DNA of 64,000 nt from Mytilus edulis (GCF_963676685.1 NC_092354.1:25514193-25578192); one strand, 5' to 3'; shown: positions 46,331 to 57,360, counted from the first letter of the stretch. Notes: generated by a model not told the origin, from the letters alone. A program made the numbers and translations.

Positions 46331-46870
46331 ATAATAGGTACATCTTTACCAACTTCCACAAGAAATCTACAAAAACGGTTAAAAATTAATTCAACATCAC
46401 GAGCACGATGAAAGCCCCATATTTCTGATGCGTAACTAAGAACGGAACCAACCATACTGTCAAATAAAATACAACATTGATCAGTTGAAATGTAAACGCT
46501 TTTGAGAGTATTCATTAGTTTTGATAAGGCCTTGGATCCTTGCTGAGCCAGACGTTTCTCTGTTTGTAGAAATTTGCCATTAGAATGTAGAAATATTCCG
46601 AGGTAAACATATGAATCAACTATTTGGAGTTCCTTGTTGTCATACAAAAAAATAGTCTTAACCCGCTGCCAGCCATTTCTAAATACAATAACTTTCGTTT
46701 TGTCAGTGTTTACTTCAATATTTCATTTTATACAATATGTTGACAATTTATTAAGTAACAATTATGTTGTAAAATAGCAGGTGATTTCCCAAATAAAACG
46801 GTATCGGCTGCGAGTAAAACTAGGTATATTAAATATTCGTTCAGAGTTACGACATCATCAGTTGCATCAA
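46331..46870 (-). pseudogene. LINE RT relic (fingers/palm to thumb)
   Basis: Minus strand in order: LLAADTVLFGKSPAILQH (catalytic YADD changed to AADT), a stop, VNTDKTKVIVFRNGW, YDNKELQIVDSYVYLGIFL, and a thumb segment QGSKALSKLMNTLKS..SYASEIWGFHRA. Catalytically dead and frame-broken. Confidence 0.75.
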
Positions 46871-46874
46871 TAGA

Positions 46875-47310
46875 CAACCCCAAGGGTGACTGGGGAATAG
46901 AAATATGGTCATTTGGTCTTCTCCCGACCGGCAGTAAAACGCTTGCCGAAGTGGGGCGTCCGTTTGGCTGTGCGGGATGTATCAAGTTTGCAGTCACGTC
47001 CGGTCAGAAAGGGGACGTTAAATCCGATGCCTCGTGTATAGAAAGTGCCACGCGCTTTGAACGTTAAGAACCCTTGCAACAACTCTTTGAGGTTTCTGTA
47101 GGTGGCCTGTTGCAAGGCAAAATTTCTGTCCCTATCCACATACCCTCATTTTCTAGTGGCAGTCCAAATTTCCTTGACCATCATCCCAGATGGCCTCTCT
47201 TGTATCGACCTACCTATTGTATTTATTGTTAACTTGTTCTCGTCCTGAATATGCATGAAATATTTGCCACTGGACGTTAAGCAACCAACAATTAATCAAT
47301 CAATCATCAA
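46875..47310 (+). repeat. SINE-like copy
   Basis: Near full length, from 'ccccaagggtgactggggaa' to the AATC tail. 'catcaata' occurs just before the head and within the tail flank (47302), a possible short target duplication. The ORFs across it are repeat-derived. Confidence 0.88.
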
Positions 47311-47488
47311 TAAACACTGGACACTTTTAATTTGCAAAACACTCATTTGCAAATCCGCCGCCGCCTCAAATAAGAGCTACAGTATCATGTATATAACCAA
47401 AATGTGCGGAATTACATGGGATTCAATATTTACATTGGTTTTCTACTGTTTCTATTATATTTATTTTGCTATTTGATTTATAAAAACA

Positions 47489-47667
47489 TGGGATTTTCAA
47501 TATCCCATGGGACAGGGCAAAATCCCATGGGATTTTTTTTGGTCCCATGGGATAATTGTTGTCCCATGGGATATTTGTTGTCCCATGAAAAAAAAATCCC
47601 ATGGGATTATAATTATCCCATGGGATTTTTAATATCCCATGGGACAAAATAAAATCCTATGGGATTC
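47489..47667. repeat. Cluster of TCCCATGGGA palindromes
   Basis: Seven perfect CCCATGGGA cores plus three imperfect ones in about 180 bp, separated by 10-20 nt of AT-rich sequence. Each is a 10-12 bp palindrome. Both strands show short ORFs only because the sequence is self-complementary. Confidence 0.9.
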
Positions 47668-48222
47668 AAATTATAAATATATAGATATAATTATACAGTA
47701 ATGTGCATGTTACAATATATTCTATTTTGGTAGTAAATTGTTATAAGATGAATCTTTTAAATTGAATATCGTTTTTTCTTTGAAAATGTTAATTCAACAT
47801 ATTGTTCTATAACTCTTCAAAACTTAATTTTTGAACAACAAAGCAGATATTGTAAGTATAAATATATGTTTATTTATGAATTATAGAATACTTTTTCGAA
47901 ACACAATTATTTACCATTTGAAATCAGTGAAAAACTCTATTATTAGGCTAAGCATACTAGTAGCTATTTAAGTAAATGTATTTTTTTTCATAATATCCCT
48001 CCACACAAAACATTAATAGTTTCTTATCATCAAGCATTGTGTGTTTGTATTGTCCACTTTTTGGTCATTCAGCAAAGAACATTGACATTATTGTGGTTTC
48101 AAGATCGTTTGGTATTTTAAAGAACTCTAAATCATTGACTGACTGATGAAAATAATGACTGATCCAACATTGTCTTTGAATTTATTCTGGTCTTGTTTCT
48201 ATGTTTTCTTCATTTATTCTAG
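47668..48222. other. Gap, nothing recognised
   Basis: AT-rich intergenic or intronic sequence. It ends in a good polypyrimidine tract and acceptor at 48222. Confidence 0.35.
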
Positions 48223-48303
48223 GTGATGAATTTCAATCCTTCTGAAAAAGAACCAACACAAATTGAAGTTATTGATTATACAAAATTGTTTGCATACATG
48301 TAG
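48223..48303 (+). CDS. Possible terminal exon (26 codons)
   Basis: After '..ttcttcatttattctag' an 81-nt phase-0 frame reads VMNFNPSEKEPTQIEVIDYT and ends in TAG, with AATAAA about 15 bp later. Upstream exon unknown; it could belong to the DUF3987-like gene 5.6 kb upstream, but nothing links them. Confidence 0.3.
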   Translation: MMNFNPSEKEPTQIEVIDYTKLFAYM

Positions 48304-48952
48304 TAATAATATGAATTTCAATAAAAATAGCTATGCGGTATGGATTTTACTGATTGTTAAAGGTTGTCCAGTGTCATCATGGTCATCAGTTGCTAACCGC
48401 CTACTTCCTTTGGTCTCTGATTGAGAGTTGTCAAATTATCAATATACCACATCTTCCTATTCTAATACTATATAACAATCAATTAATTTATTCTTCTTTA
48501 TAACAATTTTTAACATTTGGGTATTTTCCCAAGCTATATATATAAAGATCAATGTTAAAACTTTAGACAATTATGATACCATTCCATTATTCACAAGAAT
48601 TCGCAATATATTTTACAAAACGCAGACAAAAGAAATAACATTTCCTGAAGCTTTTGAAGTTCTGACAGTTCAACTTTATTTCAATAAAAAATAACTAGAA
48701 CTCTTTGGAATATTGGAAATTATAACATTGCTACAAAAATGTTATATTGTTTTATCCTTATTTTTTGTGTTGTTGGCTTGCTGTTTCATTTTTATATACA
48801 GTTATACATACATCAATAATCTTCCTCTTTATTAAAATTAAAAATGAGATATTTTTGATATCCCAAAACATAACAGATCTATTGAATAACTTATTACCAA
48901 GTTCTCAAACACCAATGTGGTTGATATTAATTTTAAGACATGTATATTAATG

Positions 48953-49268
48953 TTCCAGACCATATCAGTATTTGGACCGTATGTTTACAGTCTGGAACAG
49001 ATAAGTATACTCTTACAGTCCGACCATATGCATACAGTATGACAGTCAGACCATTTGAGTATACTTGTACAGTGTCTAGTACCAGCTAGACCAAACAAGT
49101 GTTTTTATTTCAATTTTAACTTAGTACAAATTTAACTTTTTGTATTATCTATTAAAAGGTTTCAGTTATATTGATCTGTAATGTAAATTTGTTTCTAATA
49201 AACTTGACCAACTTCTTAAAATTGGGCAGACTGTACGTGTACAGTCCAAATACTCATATGTTCTGGAA
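48953..49268. mobile_element. MITE candidate with ~27-bp terminal inverted repeats
   Basis: Left end TTCCAGACCATATCAGTATT and right end (reverse complement) TTCCAGAACATATGAGTATT continue alike for ~27 bp with three mismatches. 316 bp, no ORF. Internal copies of 'agaccat..agtatac..acagt' occur. 'TA' flanks both ends, compatible with a TA target site but too short to prove it. Confidence 0.65.
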
Positions 49269-49589
49269 TATAAACATGATTAACGAGCATTTGACAGGAT
49301 GTCATGCTAAAATCCCATTAATATAAGTACTAAATTTTGAGTATTTACATGTAAATCCACAAGTGACTTACTGAAATTCATGAGGAACACTCACCAATAT
49401 TTAAGGAGAATACAATTTAGAGGAAAGACTGGACAGATGAATGCACAAACACTATCATGACTATTAAGGAGGCTCACAGGTATAAGATTTTCAGAAAAAT
49501 AATAAACACTTATTTTTCATTACCATGATTACAAATTTTATCAGTTACCTTTAGTAGAATTTTGTTACTTTATCATATGGTACAAAAAT

Positions 49590-50065
49590 AATTCAAAACA
49601 AGAATGTGTCCAAAGTACACGAATGCCCCACTCGCACTTTAATTTTCCATGTTCAATGGACCATGAAATTGGATAAAAAATATAATTAGGTATTGAAATT
49701 AGAAAGATAATATCATAAGGAACATGTGTACTAAGTTTCAAGTTGATTGGACTTCAACTTCATCAAAAACTACCTTGACCAAAAACTTTAACATGAAACA
49801 TGCACTTTCATTTTCTTTGTTCAGTGGACCGTGAAATTGGGGTCAAAAGTTAAATTTGGTTTAACAATTAGAAAGATCATATCATAAGGAACATGTGTAC
49901 TAAGTTTCAAGTTGATTGGACGTCAACTTCATCAAAAACTACCTTGACCAAAAACTTTAACCTGAAGCGGGACAGTCGGACAGACGAACGAACGAACAGA
50001 CGGACAAACGGACGCACAGACCAGAAAACATAATGCCCCTCTACTATCGTAGGTGGGACATAAAA
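49590..50065 (+). repeat. MITE-like repeat with tandem core and gacgga tract
   Basis: Two ~170-bp near-identical copies share 'aaggaacatgtgtactaagt' and 'caaaaactaccttgaccaaa', followed by a 'cagacgaacgaacgaacaga'-type tract and a fixed end 'ctctactatcgtaggtggga'. This architecture is common in bivalve MITE-like elements. Confidence 0.75.
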
Positions 50066-50719
50066 ATAAAGGACACTGATGAGTTAAAAAAGATATTACA
50101 TCTCAAATGCTTAAAAATGGCGTTTTTGCACCAAAGGGAGATAATTTAGAGCTTTTTCAATGATATATACATTTTAAAAGTCATCTGGGGTCAAACCGAA
50201 TTGATCGTTTTGAAGGATTTGGTGTATCATATGATAAAGTAATAAAAAAAATTGAGTTATGAAAAAAAAGTATTAAATATTTTTCTGAAATTGTTATACC
50301 CTAGAGCCTCTTTAAATGTCATTTGATCTCTATTGGAGAAATGTCTCATTGGAAATCAGACTGCTAAGTGTTTCTTATTTTTATATCAACCCAGCCATAT
50401 TATACCTGTCCAATATCAGGAGCTTGTACATAGTTCAGTGGTTGATGTTGGTTCATATCCGTCATTTTTATTTTTCATAATTTTTTGTTTTTATAAATTA
50501 GTCTGGTATATTTGACGTTTGAATTGATGCTCTGTTTCAAATTTGGTTAGTGTTGTCTTTTATAGATTACTATAACATGTATAGGGTATGGGTTTTCTCA
50601 TTATTTACACGTTACAGGTCATCAATGGCCTCTAATAAGTAATTACAATAGTTACATCCACTAAATTGAACTCTGATGGATAGTTTTCTCATTCATCTTT
50701 AACCCTGCTTTCCTGACCT
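50066..50719. other. Gap, nothing recognised
   Basis: AT-rich. The 60-codon ORF at 50333-50515 lacks support. Confidence 0.35.
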
Positions 50720-51126
50720 TGAATTATTTATGAATATTCATGAACAATTCATGAATATTCAAGGTAACAGTTCATGAATATTCATGAATGTTAAATGGCA
50801 CCTTGAATATACATGAATATTGTTTGAACTGAATAAGCTTGAATATACATGAATATTGTATGAACTGAATAACCAAGAATTAACATGAATAATTATCTAT
50901 AGAATATTCATGAATTTGAAATAGAATGTCTTTGAATAATGCATGATAGAATATTCTAGAATCACCATGAATGAAAAATATATATCTATCCCAATATTGA
51001 ATGCTCAATACATACTCTAGAATAACCTTGAATGTGAATATTTCATGAATATTGAATGGTTGAATATTCTAGAATAACCATGAATATTGAATGGTTGAAT
51101 ATTCTAGATTAACCATGAATATTGAA
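50720..51126. repeat. GAATATTC/TTCTAGAA palindrome cluster
   Basis: A degenerate tandem of 'catgaatattgaatggttga' and 'gaatattctagaataacc'. Many positions fit the alternating nGAAn/nTTCn array of heat-shock elements, e.g. GAAtaTTCtaGAA at 51062-51074 and TTCatGAAtaTTC at 50748-50760. Confidence 0.7.
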
Positions 51127-51577
51127 ATAAGTGTCCTTGAGAGGTTTTTTGAAAACCAAAAGCAAATACAGACATTTAAGTTTAAAATATTTTTTAATCA
51201 TGATAGCTGTGAAATATGAATTTACAATCACTTTCATTAAGATCTAGCAAAATTGTCCACTATTTGATCTAGGATTTAATCCAAACCCTTCCTTAATCTA
51301 TGTGTTTTCAGATCTATTTTTAAACTAAAGACCGGCAAATCTATTGGAGCAAAGTGATAATTATACATAATTTTTACTTATTTGCAGATATATTTTTTTG
51401 TCTGATAGCTTTTTGAACATTTTGTAATTTTGCAATGATATCTTTTTGTAGATTATCTGGTCATTGTTCTAAAATTGTTATTGTCAAAAGTTCTTATGTA
51501 CATGTAGGCCTATCTTATGCTGGCTTGACTTCGTGCTTTGCATTGGCTTTTCTTCCTTTCATACTATGCTCAACCCG
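51127..51577. other. Gap, nothing recognised
   Basis: AT-rich sequence with no supported feature. Confidence 0.35.
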
Positions 51578-51832
51578 CTAGTTTTCTTCAAAAATGAACA
51601 GGAAAACATCTATGACACGTGGCTGAAAGTCACTTATGTTGCTTATTATTTTCTTGACATCTGAACTATTCTTTGTATTGTAAAGAAAAAATTCATCCTC
51701 TACGATTTCTGGCTTATGGTGTTTCGTGGAATGAAATTTTTTCTTCATTTTTTTTATCTTCTTCCTCTAGCTTCTCAATTCTCTTTTCAGAATCAGCAAA
51801 GGTTTTAACTTTGGAGGCCAGTTTTGGATATT
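51578..51832 (-). pseudogene. Orphan coiled-coil exon with one-base frameshift
   Basis: Minus strand, after an acceptor (..ttaaacag at 51833): YPKLASKVKTFADSEKRIEK, then LEEED and a run of eight A. In the given sequence the frame ends soon after (..SFHETP). With seven A it would continue STKHHKPEIVEDEFFLYNT..ISDFQPRVIDVFLFIFEEN to TAG at 51578. Both halves look protein-like, so a homopolymer indel is the simplest explanation. Family unknown. Confidence 0.45.
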
Positions 51833-51969
51833 CTGTTTAATCCTGTGATAAAAATAAACAAGTAGAATATTAAGATTTTTTAATTACATTGTTTTAAAAT
51901 ATATTGTTCTTAACTACACATTTAAGAGTATTACTACTGCTTCAGTACCAAAATGATTTACCAGATATA

Positions 51970-52125
51970 TTGCAAAGGCCGATCAAGGGGGAAGGGGGGG
52001 GGGGGGGTTCAGGTGGGGCCTGGGTCCCCCCTTTCGTGGGAAAATTTGATTGATCATATAGGGAATCACTGAAGCATGACTGGAGTGCCCCCTCCTTATG
52101 AAAACTTCTGGATCCGCCACTGTAT
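51970..52125. repeat. Dispersed repeat with G-run
   Basis: Contains a long G-run near 51992-52005, 'cccccctttcgtgggaaaat' and 'ttctggatccgccactg'. I associate this with an abundant mussel repeat. The minus-strand ORF here is repeat-derived. Confidence 0.6.
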
Positions 52126-52289
52126 TGATCCAATATCCACCCTTTTGTAGTACATGTATGTATCACATTTTTTTTGTAATAGTAAAACACCCATGCAACC
52201 ATGCATCCCGTATTGCTTGATAAGGTTGGAATTGGGATCCATACTATAAATGGGGGGCTATTGGATCAATTACCTAAAATTCAATGTAC

Positions 52290-52352
52290 ATTTTTAGCCA
52301 TGGCGTTGTCAGTTTGTTTTAGATTTACGAGTTTGACTGTCCCTTTGCTATC
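52290..52352 (+). repeat. Penelope-like 3' tail fragment
   Basis: 'tagccatggcgttgtcagtt' and 'gagtttgactgtccctttgc' match the 3' tail of the minus-strand Penelope-like copy at 53420-53500. Confidence 0.8.
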
Positions 52353-52537
52353 TTTCGTCCCTCTTTTTGTACTCTTCCTACATATATTGATAATTTTCAG
52401 GTAGAAGTATGTTGAACAGACTGGACAGGACAGCAAGTCAAGTTCACAATTTTGTAAGGAGGCAAAAGAACGAGGGGACATAGTATAATAAAGCAGATGA
52501 TGATGATTTTGTACATAGATTATCTTCAATTTTTCAG

Positions 52538-52697
52538 ACTCAAAGAAGAGATTGCAGTCTAAGCTCCAAAAGAAAAAAAGAAAATAGCAGAGTGATGCCA
52601 ACAGACATGTTGCCAGTAAAACTGACCTGTCTGTCGTCTCCAGAGACAATAATGACCAGTAATGTAGATGTTTCTCGCTTAAAGCGAATGGGTCTTG
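52538..52697 (+). CDS. Possible exon, unknown basic protein
   Basis: Acceptor '..aatttttcag' and donor TTG|gtaaat bound 160 nt open in one frame: TQRRDCSLSSKRKKENSR, then VKLTCLSSPETIMTSNVDVS and RLKRMG. No partner exon established; a candidate just upstream (52411-52490) ends in a stop. Confidence 0.3.
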
Positions 52698-53419
52698 GTA
52701 AATTTTTTATTTATATGTTGTCGGTCTTGTTTTGGCACTTGTGCCTGTTGAGTTGCTCTCTCAATTCACTCTTTTCAATTGAGTAGTAACTCAAAATTTC
52801 AAAAGCTTTTATAAGTATCCGAAAACGGTTGCTCCATGCGGATTCTGGTTACACCCTGAGGTCCTTGTCCACTCTGAGGATGTTTTTAAAATTTTATCAC
52901 AGGCTGAGGAATTTAAGAAACAAGGCTAGTATAAAAAAAAAAATAATACTAGGACAATGTACTGTGTAATTTGATAATCTTTAAAGATTTATTTATGTTT
53001 AAGATTTCAAAAGTGTTTTTCAAGAGATATATACTGTTTTGAAAATAAGTAAGCGGGAAAAGAATTCCTGATTTGTACATGTATTATACTGGTTTTATAC
53101 CTTTATGAAGAAATAGTTATGGTTATACTGAGTAATAGCAGAGAAAAAAGGTTTGTGTTCACTTACTAGTAGTTAACATTTATTCTTATTTCTTGTATAA
53201 ATATAGATGTGCATCAATTGGTCATGAAGTTTTTCTAATGTTTGCAACACCATTTATTTGCACAGCCAGAAAAACCCGTCAGGGACTAACGCTGGGTCCA
53301 AAGAAATTTGAAAGAGCACAGTCATATATATAGTAATCTAGTTTCAACAATTATTTTTCTAACAGTTCAATGATTTTTTAATTTCCTGTTATAAAAGTTG
53401 CAAAAAAATTAACAATTAA
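52698..53419. other. Gap, nothing recognised
   Basis: No supported exon or repeat. Confidence 0.35.
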
Positions 53420-54195
53420 TTTATAAAAGAGAGACGAAAGATACCAAAGGGACAGTCAAACTCATAAATCTAAAACAAACTGACAACGCCATGGCTAAAA
53501 ATAAAAAAGACAAGCAATAGTACACATGACTCAACATAGAAAACCTAAGAATCAACAACACGAACCCCACGAAAAAAACTAGGAGTGATCTCGGGTGCGC
53601 CGAAAGGGTGAGCAGATCCTGCTCCACATGTGGCACCCGTCGTGCTGCTTATGTGATATCGAATCCGGTAAATAGTCTAATCTGGTAGGTCACATTCATG
53701 AAAGGGAAGTGGATTGTAGTTACGACGTAAGGAACATATCCGATATCATTTGTGAAACGGTTATTCCAAAACGATCAACAAACTCGTGATGGCGTCCGTA
53801 AAATTTACGAAGGGATGATTTTGAACTTCACCAATTTGAATCTCTTGGTTTAATAGCTTCCTTGTGAGCAGCAACCCTCTATCAATAAAATCATTATAGG
53901 AAATGCAAGCATTGGAATATCGTATCAATTGGGAGATATATACCCCGTATGAAAGTGCTGCTGGAATGTTGCTACTTAAAAATGAAAAGTTCACAATTGG
54001 AAAGCTGAAATCATCTCTATTGTCGTAAAGTTTTGTTTTCAACCGACCCTCATTATCAATTTCTAGACGCAAGTCAAAATATGAAGCCGACTTAACTGTT
54101 TGTGTAGTGTCCTTCATCTCTAGTTCAATGGGATAGATAGATGCGTTCCACCAAATTTTAAATTTGTTAGTGAATGAACATCATCTACGCAGGGT
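53420..54195 (-). pseudogene. Penelope-like RT C-terminus and 3' tail, degraded
   Basis: Minus strand 54195-53761: a damaged 'VDDVHSLTN' (from YIDD), IPLELEMKDTT, ASYFDLRLEIDNEGRL, YDNRDDFSFPIVNF, SYGVYISQLIRYSNACISY, then a frame break inside 'RKFYGRHH'-type sequence (53815-53760). It continues to the 3' tail with 'atggcgttgtcagtttgttt' at about 53490-53430. Confidence 0.8.
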
Positions 54196-54510
54196 AGTTA
54201 AGGCAGTGCCCCGGTCTAGAAATGCCCAAAAATGTACATTTTATGTCAACACCTCACAAGAGCTTTCGTTGTAAACAAACTTTGATGGTCACCTTAAAGA
54301 TATCTTCATTTCGAATCGAAATCAATTTTAAACGACTAAATATAGTATGCAAATTAGGTCACGTGACACTAATGACCGAATGTCTATTTATTTTGTGACA
54401 AAAGCTGAGGCTCACCAAAAGTTGAAGGTAAAAATTGAAAAACAAAAAAGAGCTTTATTAAACCTAAAAAAAACACCATGGTAATGTCGACCATTATTCC
54501 TTTGAAAAAG

Positions 54511-54927
54511 ATTGATTGGTTGATTGTTGGTTGCTTAACGTCCAGTGGCAAATATTTCATGCATATTCAGGACGAGAACAAGTTAACAATACAATAGGAA
54601 GGTTGTTATAATAGAGGATGATGGTCGGGGGAATTTGGACTGCCACTGGAAAATGAGGGTATATTTGATAGAGACAGAAATTTTGCCTTGCAACAGGCCA
54701 CCTACGGATCCCTCAAAGAGTTGTTGCAAGGGTTCTTAACGTGCAAAGAACGTGGCACACTCTTTACACGAGACATCGGATTTAACGTCCCCCTTCTGAC
54801 CGGACGTGACTGCGAACTTGATACATCCCGCACAGCCAAACGGACACCCCACTTCGGCAAGCGTTTTACTGCCGGTCGGGAGAAGACCAAGTGACCATAT
54901 TTCTATACCCCAGTCACCCTTGGGGTG
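54511..54927 (-). mobile_element. Full-length SINE-like element with 11-bp target duplication
   Basis: A 417-bp minus-strand copy bounded by the perfect direct repeat CTTTGAAAAAG (54500-54510 and 54928-54938). Head CACCCCAAGGGTGACTGGGG; tail GGACGTTAAGCAACCAACAATCAATC-like. It defines the family ends used for the other copies (7328, 11590, 39088, 46875, 62866, 63868). No ORF of its own is credible, and I see no clear tRNA promoter boxes. Confidence 0.9.
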
Positions 54928-54938
54928 CTTTGAAAAAG

Positions 54939-55857
54939 AAGGATTCTTATCAGCAATGAGGCAATTCCCTTATGGATCCTTATGGATCCCGTGTTAATTG
55001 GAAAAGAACTTGGTGAAAAGTTTAATGTGACCAACAACAAAAAAAGGGTAAGACCATCTCTTATGTCTCGCCTTATTTACTAATCATTGATATTATGTCT
55101 ATAGTCCTAAGTATAAAGCTTGATTAAAAACTGTCACATAAACTTAACATTGACCAAGATAACTAAGCAAAGAGCAATGAACCATGAAAACTTACCAATT
55201 ACTTATAGTTTAAGAAAAATAGACCAAAAACACAAAAACACAAGAACTATAGATTGAGCAATGAACCTTGAAATTGAGGTCAAATAAAATTGCGGGACTG
55301 ACATATAAATCATAGAATATTTCGATACAGCAAATATTGTTGACCTATGGCATACAATATTATATAAAAAGACCAAAACTCAAAAACTTAACTTTGACCA
55401 CTCAACCATGAAAATGAGGTCATGGTCAGATGACATCTGCCTACTAGACATGTACACCTTACAATCATTCCATACAGAAAATATAGTAGATCTATCGCAT
55501 AAAGCATGAGAAAACTAGAGCTTTTAAATTAACAACTTGTGTATAAGTTTATATGTTCACATTCCATATTTTCTTATTAATTCACCTTGTACATATATTA
55601 AATTACAATACTTCACCATCAAATACATGATTAGGATTTCCAAGGTAACGGTTACTATATCTCATGGCTGAGTTAGTGACATATTTCTGATGTTACCTTC
55701 TGTGTAGATAATTCAAAATTCTATTATTTTAAAAGAAATTGAATTTATATGATTTACATAATTAAAGATCATGGTCAAGTGCTACATTTTGAGTCAGAAC
55801 TATAACTTAGACTGTTGTTGGACATTCAGTATAATAAATTTGACATTACATACCTAA
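54939..55857 (+). repeat. Dispersed AT-rich repeat ('cctaagtataaag' family)
   Basis: 55050-55545 shares 'agtcctaagtataaag', 'aatgaaccatgaaaa', 'aggtcatggtcagatga' and 'agacatgtaca' with 62630-62860, with internal repetition of the 'tgaccaa..caatgaacc' unit. 55546-55857 shows nothing recognisable and probably includes the upstream flank of the Penelope-like copy. Confidence 0.65.
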
Positions 55858-57045
55858 ATGGTTGAGCAGACTTTTGGTATCAACATCAAAGAAAACGAAG
55901 AAAACTTGCCTTCATTATACTGGATACCCAAATTACACAAAACTCCATATAAAGAACGATACATAGCTGGGTCTTCAAAATGTTCAACCAAACATCTTTC
56001 TAAAGTACTGACTACTATTCTTTCGACAGTTAAAGATGGGCTTCAAAAATATTGTGAGGAGATATATTCTACCAGTGGTGTTAACCAGATGTGGATTCTC
56101 AAAAATTCGAAAGATCTACTGCTTAACCTTCAATCACAATCTTTGCAATTTTGCAGCAACATAAAAACTTTTGATTTTTCTACGCTATATACTACTATTC
56201 CCCATGCTCAGTTGAAAGATCGACTACACCATCTCATAAAACAGAGCTTTTTCTATAAAAATGGAAATCGTAGATACAAATTTCTTGTTTTGGGTTACAA
56301 TAATTCATATTTTGTGAAAAATCACACTGAATCTCCCAGAAAATATACAGAAGATGATATTATCAAAATGCTGGACTTTTTGATCGACAATATATTTGTT
56401 GAGTTTGGAGGATTTATATTTCAACAGACAGTCGGTATTCCAATGGGTACTAATTGTGCACCCCTGCTGGCTGATTTGTTTTTGTACTCGTATGAAGCAG
56501 AATTCATTCAGAACCTTCTAAAAGACAAAAAGAAAAAGCACCTTGCGAAATTCTTTAATTTTACTTTCCGATATATTGATGATGTTCTATCATTGAATAA
56601 CCCATATTTCAGCCAATACTTACATCTCATATATCCAAGTGAACTTGAAATTAAGGATACCACTGATACTAGAAGGACTGCTTCATACCTTGATCTTTTC
56701 CTCAATATTGACGTAGATGGACGACTTCACACGAAAATCTATGATAAACGGGACGATTTCAACTTCCCAATTATCAATTTCCCATTTCTCAGCAGTAACA
56801 TACCCTCTGCCCCTTCGTATGGTGTTTACATATCACAATTGATACGTTATTCTCGTGCTTGTTCACACTATACGGACTTCATATACAGGAGTGTGCTCCT
56901 TACGCAGAAACTGCTCCAACAAAGTTATGAGGAGGACAGATTAAAATTGACACTCCGTAAATTTTATGGACACCATCACGATTTGGTGGATCCATACGAT
57001 GTTTCGTTGACCAAACTAGCTAAGGACATTTTTACCACATGTTAG
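55858..57045 (+). CDS. Penelope-like reverse transcriptase, frame intact
   Basis: A 395-aa frame with RT blocks in order: LYWIPKLHKTPYKERYIAGS, KTFDFSTLYTTIPH, IFQQTVGIPMGTNCAPLLAD, FRYIDDVLSLNN with both catalytic Asp, ELEIKDTTD, then YDKRDDFNFPIINFPFLSSN and YGVYISQLIRYSRACSHY. It ends LVDPYDVSLTKLAKDIF. No GIY-YIG endonuclease follows. The region before the PKLHK block is missing, so the copy is 5'-truncated although the catalytic core looks functional. Same family as 10386-11141 and 53420-54195. Confidence 0.85.
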   Translation: MVEQTFGINIKENEENLPSLYWIPKLHKTPYKERYIAGSSKCSTKHLSKVLTTILSTVKDGLQKYCEEIYSTSGVNQMWILKNSKDLLLNLQSQSLQFCSNIKTFDFSTLYTTIPHAQLKDRLHHLIKQSFFYKNGNRRYKFLVLGYNNSYFVKNHTESPRKYTEDDIIKMLDFLIDNIFVEFGGFIFQQTVGIPMGTNCAPLLADLFLYSYEAEFIQNLLKDKKKKHLAKFFNFTFRYIDDVLSLNNPYFSQYLHLIYPSELEIKDTTDTRRTASYLDLFLNIDVDGRLHTKIYDKRDDFNFPIINFPFLSSNIPSAPSYGVYISQLIRYSRACSHYTDFIYRSVLLTQKLLQQSYEEDRLKLTLRKFYGHHHDLVDPYDVSLTKLAKDIFTTC

Positions 57046-57360
57046 ATTGTGTTTTGTCATAATGTCGTCTAATCTTTTAATTACCAAACGTGACTTATTC
57101 CCGATTGTGACTGTTTTGCCGAGTGTGAACTCGCATTACTATAAGACGTGGTACGGTACTTATACATCCCAAATTCATGTATTTAGTTTAAATGTTTCAT
57201 GTTATATTTGTAATTCTCATCGGATTTTGTCAAATGTGTTGACGTCTTTTCTATTATATTTATGTGTTATGGTAAAGAAAATTAATCACCGCCTTCATTT
57301 ATCAGATTTGATTTCGTTCAAAGTAATCAGTACGATATTTTACGTTTGAAGTTAGATTCA
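57046..57360 (+). other. Penelope-like 3' untranslated region
   Basis: 'gtgaactcgcattactataa', 'gacgtggtacggtact', 'aaattcatgtattta' and 'attttgtcaaatgtgttg' match 61520-61660 in the same order, showing that 61480-61785 is a stray 3' end of this family. The 100-codon ORF at 57047-57349 is not a separate gene. Confidence 0.6.

Noticed and set aside
47404..47652. Matching ORFs on opposite strands
   Set aside because: Produced by the self-complementary CCCATGGG palindrome cluster.
57047..57349. 100-codon ORF after the Penelope-like RT
   Set aside because: The sequence recurs as a solo non-coding repeat at 61.5 kb where the frame is not kept; treated as 3' UTR.
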